Of a stretch of 64,000 nt of DNA, positions 25,070 to 33,400 are shown in pieces; the stretch's first letter is position 1, and the number at the start of each line of letters is the position of its first letter. The notes under the pieces are model-generated. The model saw only the letters and a list, made by a program, of their open reading frames with translations, made no database searches and had not been told where the DNA came from. The translations under genes and the position numbers were made by a program. The stretch is taken from contig NZ_JAPENX010000001.1 of assembly GCF_026341815.1 (NCBI RefSeq), positions 5,828,001-5,892,000 on the forward strand, read 5' to 3'. This DNA comes from Streptomyces sp. NBC_00572. GTDB lineage: Bacteria > Actinomycetota > Actinomycetes > Streptomycetales > Streptomycetaceae.

Positions 25070-26533
25070 ATGACCACCGCCGTCGTCGTCGGCGCCGGGC
25101 CCAACGGGCTCGCAGCCGCCGCCCTGCTCGCGCGGGAGGGCCTTGAGGTCACCGTCCTGGAGGCCGCCGAGGAGATCGGCGGCGGCACCCGCAGCTACGA
25201 GGCCGTCCTGCCCGGTCTGCTGCACGACCACTGCTCCGCCATCCACCCGATGGCCGTCACCTCGCCCGCCCTCCGGTCGCTCGACCTGGAGCGGCACGGG
25301 CTGCGCTGGCGGCAGCCGGAGATCGACTGCGTCCATCCCCTGGACGACGGCACGGCCGGTGTCCTGCTGCGGTCGGTGGCGGAGACCGCGGCGGGGCTCG
25401 GCGCCGACGGCGGCCGCTACCGGGCCCTGCTGGAGCCTTCCGTACGACGGTGGGACGCGCTCGCCGAGGACGTCATGGGCCCACTGCTCCGACTTCCGGC
25501 GCATCCCGTGCTGCTCGCCCGCTTCGGTCTGCCGACCGTTCTGCCGGCGACGGCCCTCGCGCGGTTCTTCTGCACCCCGCAGGCGCGGGCGCTGTGGGCG
25601 GGAGTGGCGGCGCACTCCTTCCGCCCGCTCTCGGACCCGTTCGGCTCGGCCATCGGGCTCGGCATCCTCGTCGCCGGTCATACCGCCGGCTGGGCAGTCG
25701 CCGAGGGCGGTTCGCGATCCATCGGCCGCGGCATGGCCTCCGTACTCCGCGAGCACGGTGCCACGATCCACACGGGCGTACGGATCACCGACCGCCGACA
25801 GCTCCCGCCCGCCGACGTGACCCTCCTCGACCTCGATCCCGGCCAGGTCGCCGACATCTACGGCGACCTGTTGCCGCCTCGCGTGTCAGCCGCCTACCGA
25901 CGCTTCCGGCGCGGCCCCGGCGCGTTCAAGGTCGACCTCGCCGTCGAGGGCGGTGTGCCCTGGACGGACGAGCGGGCGCGCCGCGCCGGGACGGTACACC
26001 TCGGCGGTCCGCTCGACGAAGTGGCCTTCACCGAGAAGGAGGTGACGCAGGGCCGGATGCCCGAGCGGCCCTTCGTCCTCGTCGGTCAGCAGTACCTCGC
26101 CGACCCGTCCCGGTCCGTCGGCGACGTCCACCCCGTCTACACCTACGCCCATGTCCCGTACGGCTACGAGGGCGACGCGACGGAGGCGGTCCTCCGGCAG
26201 CTCGAACGCTTCGCGCCCGGCGTCCGCGAACGCGTCGTCGGCCGACACGTCATCCGGCCGGCCGAGTTCGCCGCCACCAACCCCAACTTCACCGGCGGGG
26301 ACATCCTCACCGGTGCCAAGACCGTCCCCCAACTCCTCCTGGGCGCCCGGCCCGCGCTCGATCCGTACTCCACCGGGCTGCCCGGCGTGTTCCTCTGCTC
26401 GGCGGCCACCCCGCCGGGCCCCGGCGCCCACGGCATGTGCGGCGCCGGGGCGGCGGCCTCCGCGCTGCGTCACCTCGGGGCGCGGCCCACGTGGCGGGAC
26501 GGTCAGCCGCGCCACCACGGCGCGCGTACGTAG
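25070..26533 (+). CDS. FAD-dependent oxidoreductase (phytoene-desaturase-like NAD(P)/FAD protein)
   Basis: 487 residues. A Rossmann FAD motif is present at the N-terminus (VVVGAGPNGLAAAALLAREG, about 4-23) followed by VTVLEAAEEIGGGTRS. The C-terminus has the second FAD contact (GLPGVFLCSAATPPGPGAHGMCGAGAA). This is the pattern of the crtI-like/phytoene dehydrogenase-related oxidoreductases, many with unknown substrates. No carotenoid genes are adjacent, so I do not assign a carotenoid role. It lies 27 bases after the DUF1345 gene, likely co-transcribed, and ends shortly before the second palindromic element. Confidence 0.88.
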   Translation: MTTAVVVGAGPNGLAAAALLAREGLEVTVLEAAEEIGGGTRSYEAVLPGLLHDHCSAIHPMAVTSPALRSLDLERHGLRWRQPEIDCVHPLDDGTAGVLLRSVAETAAGLGADGGRYRALLEPSVRRWDALAEDVMGPLLRLPAHPVLLARFGLPTVLPATALARFFCTPQARALWAGVAAHSFRPLSDPFGSAIGLGILVAGHTAGWAVAEGGSRSIGRGMASVLREHGATIHTGVRITDRRQLPPADVTLLDLDPGQVADIYGDLLPPRVSAAYRRFRRGPGAFKVDLAVEGGVPWTDERARRAGTVHLGGPLDEVAFTEKEVTQGRMPERPFVLVGQQYLADPSRSVGDVHPVYTYAHVPYGYEGDATEAVLRQLERFAPGVRERVVGRHVIRPAEFAATNPNFTGGDILTGAKTVPQLLLGARPALDPYSTGLPGVFLCSAATPPGPGAHGMCGAGAAASALRHLGARPTWRDGQPRHHGART

Positions 26534-26537
26534 GCCC

Positions 26538-26622
26538 CTGGGGGGTGTCTTGCCGATCAGGCCGGATCAGGGAGCGGTGCCAGCCGCCGCGAGCCCGGCC
26601 TGATCGACAAGACACCCCCTAG
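26538..26622. mobile_element. MITE-like palindromic element, copy 2 (85 bp, internally deleted)
   Basis: Left arm GGGGTGTCTTGCCGATCAGG (within 26538-26565) and right arm 26595-26622 are an inverted pair with two mismatches. The arms are nearly the same as those of the 166-bp copy at 12147, and the interior (GGATCAGGGAGCGGTGCCAG and beyond) matches the other copy in reverse orientation but lacks its central part. The right CTAG supplies the stop codon of the minus-strand GreA-like gene. Confidence 0.75.
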
Positions 26623-27086
26623 TCGCCGAGGGACAGCACGACCGCCGTGGTCCGCCCCTCGGGCGTCACGTAGGTGACGGTGTCGCCCGCGTGGTGGCCG
26701 AGCAGCGCGCTGCCGAGCGGGCTGTCGGCGGTGACCACGGTCCGGTCGAGCGCGGCCGCGACCTCGCCGATCTGGACGGTCGTCTCCGTGCCGTCCTCGA
26801 ACCGCACCTTCACCGTGCTGCCCATGCCGACCGCGTCGGTACCGGGAGCCCCGGCGGCGTCCGCCTCGCGCAGCCGCCCGTCGATCTCGTCGATGCGGCG
26901 GTCCAGACGGTCGAGTTCCGTGGCGCGTTCGAGTTCGTCGGCCTGGTCGGCCCGGTCGCCCGTCTGGTCGCCACCCCCGCCCCGCAGGGTGACGGCGACG
27001 GCCTCGCGTTCGGTGCGCAGATCGTCGAGCTCCCGCTCCAGTGCCTCGCGGGCGACGGCGCTGATGGGCTCGGGTCCACCGGTCAT
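26619..27086 (-). CDS. GreA/GreB-family transcript cleavage/elongation factor
   Basis: 155 residues. The N-terminal part is an antiparallel coiled coil (ISAVAREALERELDDLRTER and DELERATELDRLDRRIDEID) and the C-terminal domain the FKBP-like Gre domain, with VKVRFEDGTETTVQIG, then SPLGSALLGHHAGDTV. Gre factors enter the RNA polymerase secondary channel and stimulate cleavage of backtracked RNA. Streptomyces have several Gre-like paralogues, and this one has an unusual Gly-rich break in the coiled coil (LRGGGGDQTGD). The start at 27086 removes a non-conserved extension. Its stop codon lies in the end of the palindromic element. Confidence 0.88.
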   Translation of the reverse strand: MTGGPEPISAVAREALERELDDLRTEREAVAVTLRGGGGDQTGDRADQADELERATELDRLDRRIDEIDGRLREADAAGAPGTDAVGMGSTVKVRFEDGTETTVQIGEVAAALDRTVVTADSPLGSALLGHHAGDTVTYVTPEGRTTAVVLSLGD

Positions 27087-27185
27087 TCCTGCTCCCGTTC
27101 TGCGGCGGCACGGTTGCGTGTCGCAGGTCAAAGGCGGCATTTACGACATTGTCAGCAGGATCTCGCCCAGAGGCGTGGGCGGTGG

Positions 27186-28472
27186 TCAGTTCTTGCTCGG
27201 GCTCGGGCTGGTCGGTGCCGCCGCCGTGACCGGGATGTCGTAGACGTGGTCCGGGGTCACGATGCGGGTGATGGCCTGGCCGAAGAGGGTGCTGGGCTCC
27301 TCGTTGTCGTGCGGCGTGTCCGTGTTGAGGAGGACGACCAGGGTGGCTTGCGGCTCGGGCAGATAGATCGTCAGCGACTCGTAGCCGGGCAGTGAGCCGT
27401 TGTGGCCGATCCAGCCCTGGATGTTGAAGATGCCCATCCCGTATCCGGCACCGGGGATGCTCGTCGGATACGTCTTGAGGCGTTCGGCCTGGGTCTTGGG
27501 AGTCAGCAGCTCGCCGGTGGCGACCACCCGGGCCCAGGTGCGGAGATCCTGGAGCTTCGAGATCATCGCGCCCGCCGCCCAGCCCCAGGAGGGATTCCAG
27601 TTCGTGGCGTCCTCGACCTGGCCCGAGGCGGTCTGGATCGTGTAGCCGTGGGCGTGCGGGCTGGGGAACGCGGCGTCGGTCGGGAAGACGGTGTTGCGCA
27701 GGCCCGCCGGGTCCAGGACGTTCTCCTGGATGAACTCGTGCAGCGGCGTGCCGCTGACCTTCTCCACGACCAGCCCGAGCAGGATCAGGTTGGTGTTGCA
27801 GTACTCGAACTCGGTCCCGGGCTGGAACTGGATCGGGTGCTTGAACGAGTAGTCGAGCAACTCCTGCGGGGTGAACGGGCGATCGGGGTTCGAGGTGAGC
27901 GCCTTGTAGAAGTCCTCGTCCGCGGAGTAGTTGAACAGCCCGCTGCGCATGGACGCGAGGTTCCGCAGGGTGATCTTGTCGCCGTTCGGCACGCCGTCGA
28001 TGTACTTCGAGATCGGGTCGTCGACGCTCACCTCGCCCTGGTCGACGAGTTCGAGCAGGGCGGTCACCGTGAAGGTCTTGGTCTCGCTGCCGATCCGCAT
28101 GAACAGGTTGGGGGTCATCGGCTGCCCGGTGGCCTTGTCGGCGACGCCGAACGAGCGGATGTACGTGCCCTTGCCGGGGGCGGAGAGCCCCACCGTGACA
28201 CCGGGGACGCCCGCCTCCTTCATCACGTCCTGGATCGCCTTGTCCAGGCGGGCGGCGACGGCCGGGGTGAGTTCGGGGAAGTCCCCCTGCGCGGCGGGCG
28301 CCTGCGCGGCCAAGTACGGTCCGAGGGAAGGCTGTTCGGCCGCTGCCACGTACGGGCCGGGGGCGGGTGGTTCGGCGGCGAGGGCGGTCCCGGCGCCCAG
28401 CGGGGCGGCGAAGATTCCGAGAGCCGCGATTCCCGCGCAGAAGCGCCTGCGGCATGTGCGTGAGTACCTCAC
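27186..28472 (-). CDS. Secreted serine hydrolase (beta-lactamase / D-Ala-D-Ala carboxypeptidase family)
   Basis: 428 residues from a GTG at 28472 with GGAGG five bases upstream. A signal peptide (RYSRTCRRRFCAG then a hydrophobic stretch to TALAA, about 1-35) is followed by a Pro/Ala-rich repeat (PGPYVAAAEQPSLGPYLAAQ). The catalytic SxxK motif is SETK near residue 128, the YxN motif is YCN, and the third motif is HNG (GHNGSLPGYES). This places it with class C beta-lactamase-like esterases and D-Ala-D-Ala carboxypeptidases; the true substrate could be peptidoglycan or an ester. Divergent from the maltokinase-cap-like gene. Confidence 0.9.
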   Translation of the reverse strand: MRYSRTCRRRFCAGIAALGIFAAPLGAGTALAAEPPAPGPYVAAAEQPSLGPYLAAQAPAAQGDFPELTPAVAARLDKAIQDVMKEAGVPGVTVGLSAPGKGTYIRSFGVADKATGQPMTPNLFMRIGSETKTFTVTALLELVDQGEVSVDDPISKYIDGVPNGDKITLRNLASMRSGLFNYSADEDFYKALTSNPDRPFTPQELLDYSFKHPIQFQPGTEFEYCNTNLILLGLVVEKVSGTPLHEFIQENVLDPAGLRNTVFPTDAAFPSPHAHGYTIQTASGQVEDATNWNPSWGWAAGAMISKLQDLRTWARVVATGELLTPKTQAERLKTYPTSIPGAGYGMGIFNIQGWIGHNGSLPGYESLTIYLPEPQATLVVLLNTDTPHDNEEPSTLFGQAITRIVTPDHVYDIPVTAAAPTSPSPSKN

Positions 28473-28626
28473 GGCGGCCTCCTGCCGACGGGGACAACAC
28501 TCCATCTCAAGGCTAGGCCGGGCCGGACGGGCTCGCACGGTGGCCCCGTGGCCAGGTCTGTTACGTTGCGGGTCCCGGCGCGCGGAGGACGCGGGCCGGA
28601 CCGCGAAGGAGAAGGAGACCCGCACG

Positions 28627-29292
28627 ATGGCCGTCATCCACAAGACCACGATGCAGCCCACCAAGCTGGAACTGCTCGCCGCGTGGCTCCCCTCCCGGGA
28701 GTGGCACACGGGCGGGGAAGAGGCGCGGCCGGTGAAGGCCGGCGGATTCCGGCTCGACGACCCGGCGGGCGAGGTCGGCATCGAGTTCATGGTGGTGACC
28801 GACGGCGAGGACGACGGAGCGGCCGCGTACCTCGTCCCCATGACCTACCGTGCGGGCCCCCTGGAAGGCGCCGAGAGCGCCCTCATCGGCACCTCGGAGC
28901 ACGGCGTCCTCGGAACGCGCTGGATCTACGACGGCACCCACGACCCGGTACTGGCCGCCCAGTTGCACGCGCTGTTCACCGGCCGGACCCAGGCGCAGGC
29001 CCAGTCCCTGTCGGACGTCCTCGACCCCACCGTCGCCGTCTCGCCCGTGGAGACGGGCAACGCGGCCGACGCGGAGCTCGTACAGGTCACGGACGCCCCC
29101 GACCACACCGACGTGGTGGTCCGGACCCCCGACGCGTCCGCCCCGCTGACCCTCCGCGTACGACGCGTCCTCGGCGCCGGTACGGACCCTGCTCAGGCCA
29201 CAGACGGCCAGGTCACCGCCGAGTGGCGCCGCCCCGACGGAACCACCGTCCGGGAAGTGTTCGCCCTCGCCTTCGCCAAGCCGGGCTCCTAG
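28627..29292 (+). CDS. Maltokinase N-terminal cap-like domain protein
   Basis: 221 residues beginning MAVIHKTTMQPTKLELLAAW, with AAGGAGAAGGAG upstream. The sequence follows the pattern of the maltokinase N-terminal cap domain (LPSREWHTGG, FRLDDPAGEVGIEFMVV, YLVPMTYRAGPLEGAE, LGTRWIYDGTHDPV), but the kinase catalytic domain is missing. Stand-alone forms are widespread in actinobacteria and often annotated as 1,4-alpha-glucan branching protein; no catalysis is demonstrated. No glycogen or trehalose genes are nearby. Confidence 0.75.
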   Translation: MAVIHKTTMQPTKLELLAAWLPSREWHTGGEEARPVKAGGFRLDDPAGEVGIEFMVVTDGEDDGAAAYLVPMTYRAGPLEGAESALIGTSEHGVLGTRWIYDGTHDPVLAAQLHALFTGRTQAQAQSLSDVLDPTVAVSPVETGNAADAELVQVTDAPDHTDVVVRTPDASAPLTLRVRRVLGAGTDPAQATDGQVTAEWRRPDGTTVREVFALAFAKPGS

Positions 29293-29298
29293 CGGAGC

Positions 29299-29331
29299 CG
29301 GACCACGCCTGGGCGCGGGTCCGGTGGTCCG
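29299..29331. terminator. Inverted repeat between convergent genes
   Basis: CGGACCAC at 29299-29306 pairs with GTGGTCCG at 29324-29331 in the gap between the cap-like gene and the convergent trypsin-like gene. A second copy of CCGGTGGTCCG follows at 29349-29359. This could be a bidirectional terminator; the 17-base loop makes it moderate support only. Confidence 0.35.
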
Positions 29332-29381
29332 TCCGAACGGCGCTCCTCCGGTGGTCCGGTTCGGCACGGCCGGCACACCCC

Positions 29382-30461
29382 CTAGACCCAGTTGACCTCC
29401 GCCGCGGTGAGCAGGGGGTCGTCCAGCAACTCCCAGAGCGGGACGGCGTAGTTGCCCGTGCCGTAGCGGCCGCCGAAGTGGAGGCCGAGGACGCGGTGGT
29501 CGTCGAGGTCGAAGACCGGGGAGCCGCTGTTGCCGCCGAGGGTCGAGCAGTCGTGCTTCAGCACCAGGCCGCCCGGGGTGAAGTCGGTGGCCGCGCCCGG
29601 CTGGAGGCGCTTCACGTTGTAGACGTCCATGAAGATCCGGCGCATCGATTCGGGTTCGTTGCGCCGGCCGTCCCAGGCCGGGTAGCCGACCACGTACACC
29701 GGGCGGCCGGGAACGCTCGCCGGGGCGTCCGCGGCGACCGCGAGCGGGGTGGGCAGGCCGCCGTCCGCCGAGGGCTCGATCCGCAGCAGGGCCATGTCGA
29801 CGTCCTGGTGGATGCCGATGATCTCCGTGATCTCGTACGACACGGACGCCCCGGGCGCCTCTCCGGCGAGCGGCAGTTCCTCCGCCGGGTCGACCCGCGC
29901 CGACATGCCCTGCTCGAAGGTCCACCGGCCGTCGCCGTCCGCCGAGCGGCTGAATTCCACCGCCACATGACGGTTCGTCATCACCGCGCGCGGGCCGACG
30001 AGGAAGGCCGTGCCGATCCAGTCCAGTCGGGGGTGGCCGCTGACCTCGACCCGCCCGACGCGGGCCAAGGACTCGCGGATCGCCGGGCGTTGGTCGTCGA
30101 GGACCGCCCATTCGTCGTGCTGCGAGGCGAAGTCCTGGCGTTGCACCAGGATTGCCGGGCGGCCCTCCAGGAGGACGATCGCCTCCACACCGAAGGACTC
30201 GTCGCCGTCGAGCTCGTCCTCCCGGTGCGAGGCCAGCTTCTCCAGGCCGCTGACCCCGGCCTCCAGGACGCGCGCCCGCTCTTCGCGGGCGAAGCGGGAG
30301 ATCTCGGCCGCCGGCGCCACGTCGGCGGGGAGTTCGAACGTGGACTCGGCGATCTCTGCCTCCAGTTGGCCGCGCACCCGCGCGGCGACCTCCCGCAGAT
30401 CTCCGAAGATCCGCTCGGTGGAGGTCGCGACCGGCGACACGCTCTGTGGTCCGTTCGGCAT
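29382..30461 (-). CDS. Trypsin-like serine protease (conflict-locus protease 1)
   Basis: 359 residues, no signal peptide, so probably cytosolic. The first 100 residues are helical and charged (RIFGDLREVAARVRGQLEAE; FAREERARVLEAGVSGLEKL), consistent with an adaptor or interaction region. The chymotrypsin-fold protease follows, with His165 (TNRHVAV), Asp222 (VDMALLRIE) and Ser312 (GNSGSP). All three catalytic residues are present. The stop codon lies 7 bases outside the start of the upstream 1813-residue gene's 3' end, on the same strand, so the two form a tight operon. Intracellular trypsin-like domains in this kind of neighbourhood are typical effectors of NTPase-controlled conflict systems; that role is inferred. 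Confidence 0.88.
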   Translation of the reverse strand: MPNGPQSVSPVATSTERIFGDLREVAARVRGQLEAEIAESTFELPADVAPAAEISRFAREERARVLEAGVSGLEKLASHREDELDGDESFGVEAIVLLEGRPAILVQRQDFASQHDEWAVLDDQRPAIRESLARVGRVEVSGHPRLDWIGTAFLVGPRAVMTNRHVAVEFSRSADGDGRWTFEQGMSARVDPAEELPLAGEAPGASVSYEITEIIGIHQDVDMALLRIEPSADGGLPTPLAVAADAPASVPGRPVYVVGYPAWDGRRNEPESMRRIFMDVYNVKRLQPGAATDFTPGGLVLKHDCSTLGGNSGSPVFDLDDHRVLGLHFGGRYGTGNYAVPLWELLDDPLLTAAEVNWV

Positions 30462-30468
30462 GGTTCGC

Positions 30469-33400
30469 TCACCTCGGCTTCCCGTTCCCGTTGGTGGTGT
30501 TCGTCGCGCTCATCGGGTTCGTCCCGTTCGGCGGGCCCGTTCCGTTCGGTGCGTTCGGCGGATGGGTCGGCGCCGGTCGGCCCGACTGGGCGGCCATGAT
30601 CTCCTCGTACAACTCCGCCCGGAACTCCTTGATATGGGCGAGGATGCCGCTCATCTGGGTGCCGACGTTCACGAACTTGGTCCTGGCGCCCTGGAACTCG
30701 ACCTCGTCCACCTTCCGCGTCCCCCGGTGCAGCCCCACCACCGTCCAGTCGTCGAGGCAGACCGGGGAGCCGGAGGAGCCGCCGCGGGTGTCGGTGAAGT
30801 ACAGGATGTCCTGCTCGTCCGCCCGGTAGACCAGGTTGTTGCGCAGCGCGACCCGCTTCGGCAGACCGCCCGGGTGCTGGATGATGTTCACCGGCACGCG
30901 CTGCCGCTCCCGGACGAGCAGCGGCCGCGTGGAGACCCGGAGCGTCGGACGCTGCTCCTGGTCGGGCGCGAGCCGCACGATGGCGTAGTCGAGCGTCGCG
31001 TCCCAGGCCTCCAGCTCACCGGCCGTCGCCTCCGGCGTCGTCGCCGTGTTCTCGACGAAGTCGAAGCGCGAGCGGGACATGAGCGCCTGGAGCCGCAGGT
31101 CCTCGTCGCTCACGTAGGGCCGGACACCTGCCTCCCACGAACGGGCCATCACCACATGGTGGTTGGTGATCAGCAGATCGGGGGCGATCATCCAGCCCGT
31201 ACCGCCGTGCGGATAGGACGGGAGCAGTGGTGCCCCCGACTCGTACGGGGGGATGCGCAGAAGCGCGACGGAGGCCCCGGCCCGGATCCCGCCGTGCAGG
31301 AACTCGTACGGCACGGTGTCGTCCTGGAGGACGATCTCCTCCTTCATCTCCCCGGGCATCATCTCCGCCGGCAGCTCCGCTTCGCCCGTGATCGAGCGGG
31401 CGACGGCGTCGAGGGCACTCTGCAGGACGGCGCGCGGGCCCGGTTCACGGGTCTGCTCGATCGCGTTGTGCAGCCAGATCTCCAGCGGCACCAGACCGTC
31501 GATCAGCCGCTCGACCTGGTTCATCGCGTTCAGGTCGGCGTGGACCTGCTCGCGGGGGTCGGCCACCGGTTCGAGCGTGGCCGTGAAGTTGCCGGGGATG
31601 CCCTTGAGCAGGGACGGGCGAAGCGCCCGGTCGGCGAGTCCCGCCTCCATGGCGGCGTTGCGGACCCGGACGAGTTCCTCCTGCGGCAGGAACGGTTCCT
31701 TACGGAGCGCGGCCCCGGCGGCGTTCGGCGGCGGACGCGTCCACAGACCCGTACTGCCGTGACGAGGGCGCGGGCCCGCCCAGGGCTCCGACGGCGGTCC
31801 GGCGGGGGTACGGTCGCCCGCGGAGCCGCCTCCGGCTGCGTCCTCCGGCGCGGACCCGCGGGGCACCGGACCCGCGTCCATCGCGGATGCGACCCCGAGC
31901 AGCAGGTCCCCGCTGCCGTCCCGGAGCGTGAGCGCCTGCCGGGCGACGCTGTCCAGGGTGCCGCGCCGCCGCGCCTCCCGAAGGTCCCACTCGATCCGCT
32001 CGCGGTCCAGGTGGGGCGCGTCGCCAGGGAGCGCGTCGGGCTTCCCGGCCGCCGTCTCCAGGATGCGGGTCAGCGGCCCGCGGAGTTCGGGCTCGTCGGT
32101 GAGGGTGTTGTCGATCCAGCCGGCGAGCTCGGTCACCACCGCCTCCTCGTCCGCCGGAAGCCCCACCAGCCGCAGGGTGTGCTCCAGGAGCTGGGGATCC
32201 TCAGGGCAGGCCGTGGCCGCCGCCGTACGCGCCAGGGACGGCTGCCGGGCCAGGTCGGCGTCGGGCATCCCCCGCAGCGTCCGGGCCAGCCGCTCCCGCG
32301 CCGGGACGGCGTCGACGTCCGCGAGGTCGGCGAGCCGCGACCGGGCGACGAGGATGCCCAGGGACTCGAACCGCAGCCCCAGACCCGCCGCGATCTCCTC
32401 GGCCTCCTGGAGGTCCCGGTCCGCGTCCGCGAAGTCGCCCGTGTCCTGAGCGAGCCGCGCCGACAGCTGCAGCAGTTCCAGCTGGGTCTCCGCGCAGCCG
32501 GCCTCCTCCGCCCTGTCCGCGGCCCGCTCGGCGCTCGCGAGCGCCTCCGCGGTCCGCCCGGATCGGGCGAGCGTCTCGGCGAGCAGCGCGTGCAGTCGGC
32601 TGCACGGCGTCCACGGGCGCCGCTCGGCGAGCCGCTGCGCCGCGTTCTCCACGTACCCCTGGGTGAGCAGGTCCTCGACCTCGCGCGCGGCGATCCGCTC
32701 CCAGTCCTCCTGGTCGGCCTCGGTCATGATCTGGTCGGGCACGTGGCCGCCGATCCTGCCGAGGAGGAATGCGGCGGAGCGGTGCGGCATCTCCAGGTGG
32801 GTCGAACCGCCCAGGTAGACGGCGACGCCCGGATCCCAGCGCTCCTCCACCGTACGGGGGTTCTCCCCGAGCCTGAGCCGGTGGTAGAGCTCCTCGGCGC
32901 GGTTCCTGGTCCCCTCGCGGGCCGCGTAGTACGCGACGGCGCTGCGGTCCACGGCCCGCATCAGATCGGTCCGCGCGCTGTCCGAGAGGCGCAGCATGAT
33001 GGCCCGTAGATCGGCCCGGTGCCTGATGGCGTCGGGACCGGCCGACTCCATCAGGTCGACGCGTGAGGTGAGCAGTCCGTAGAGCCGCCGGGCCTCCGCT
33101 GCGGTCTCCACCCGCAGCCCCGCCGGACCGGCGAGGACCTCCCGGACCAGGTCGGGGGTGATGAAGCGGAGGGCGAGTCCGGCCTGGACGAGGGCTCGGA
33201 GGTCGTCCTCCGCTATGTGCTTGAGGATGCGGTCGTACAGCGTGCCCTGGATGAGCATCTGGTCGACCTGACGGTCGAAGTAGCGCCGCCGGGACGGGAG
33301 TCCGCGCAGGAGTCCACCGAGTGAGGGGGAGTCGCTGCCCACGGTGACCGCCGTGCGGGCCGCCAGCTTGAGGCTCAGCGGATGGCCGCCGATCCGCTCC

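Noticed and set aside
30010..33009. 999-codon plus-strand frame opposite the giant NTPase
   Set aside because: No domain content; wrong codon-position GC pattern compared with the minus-strand frame.
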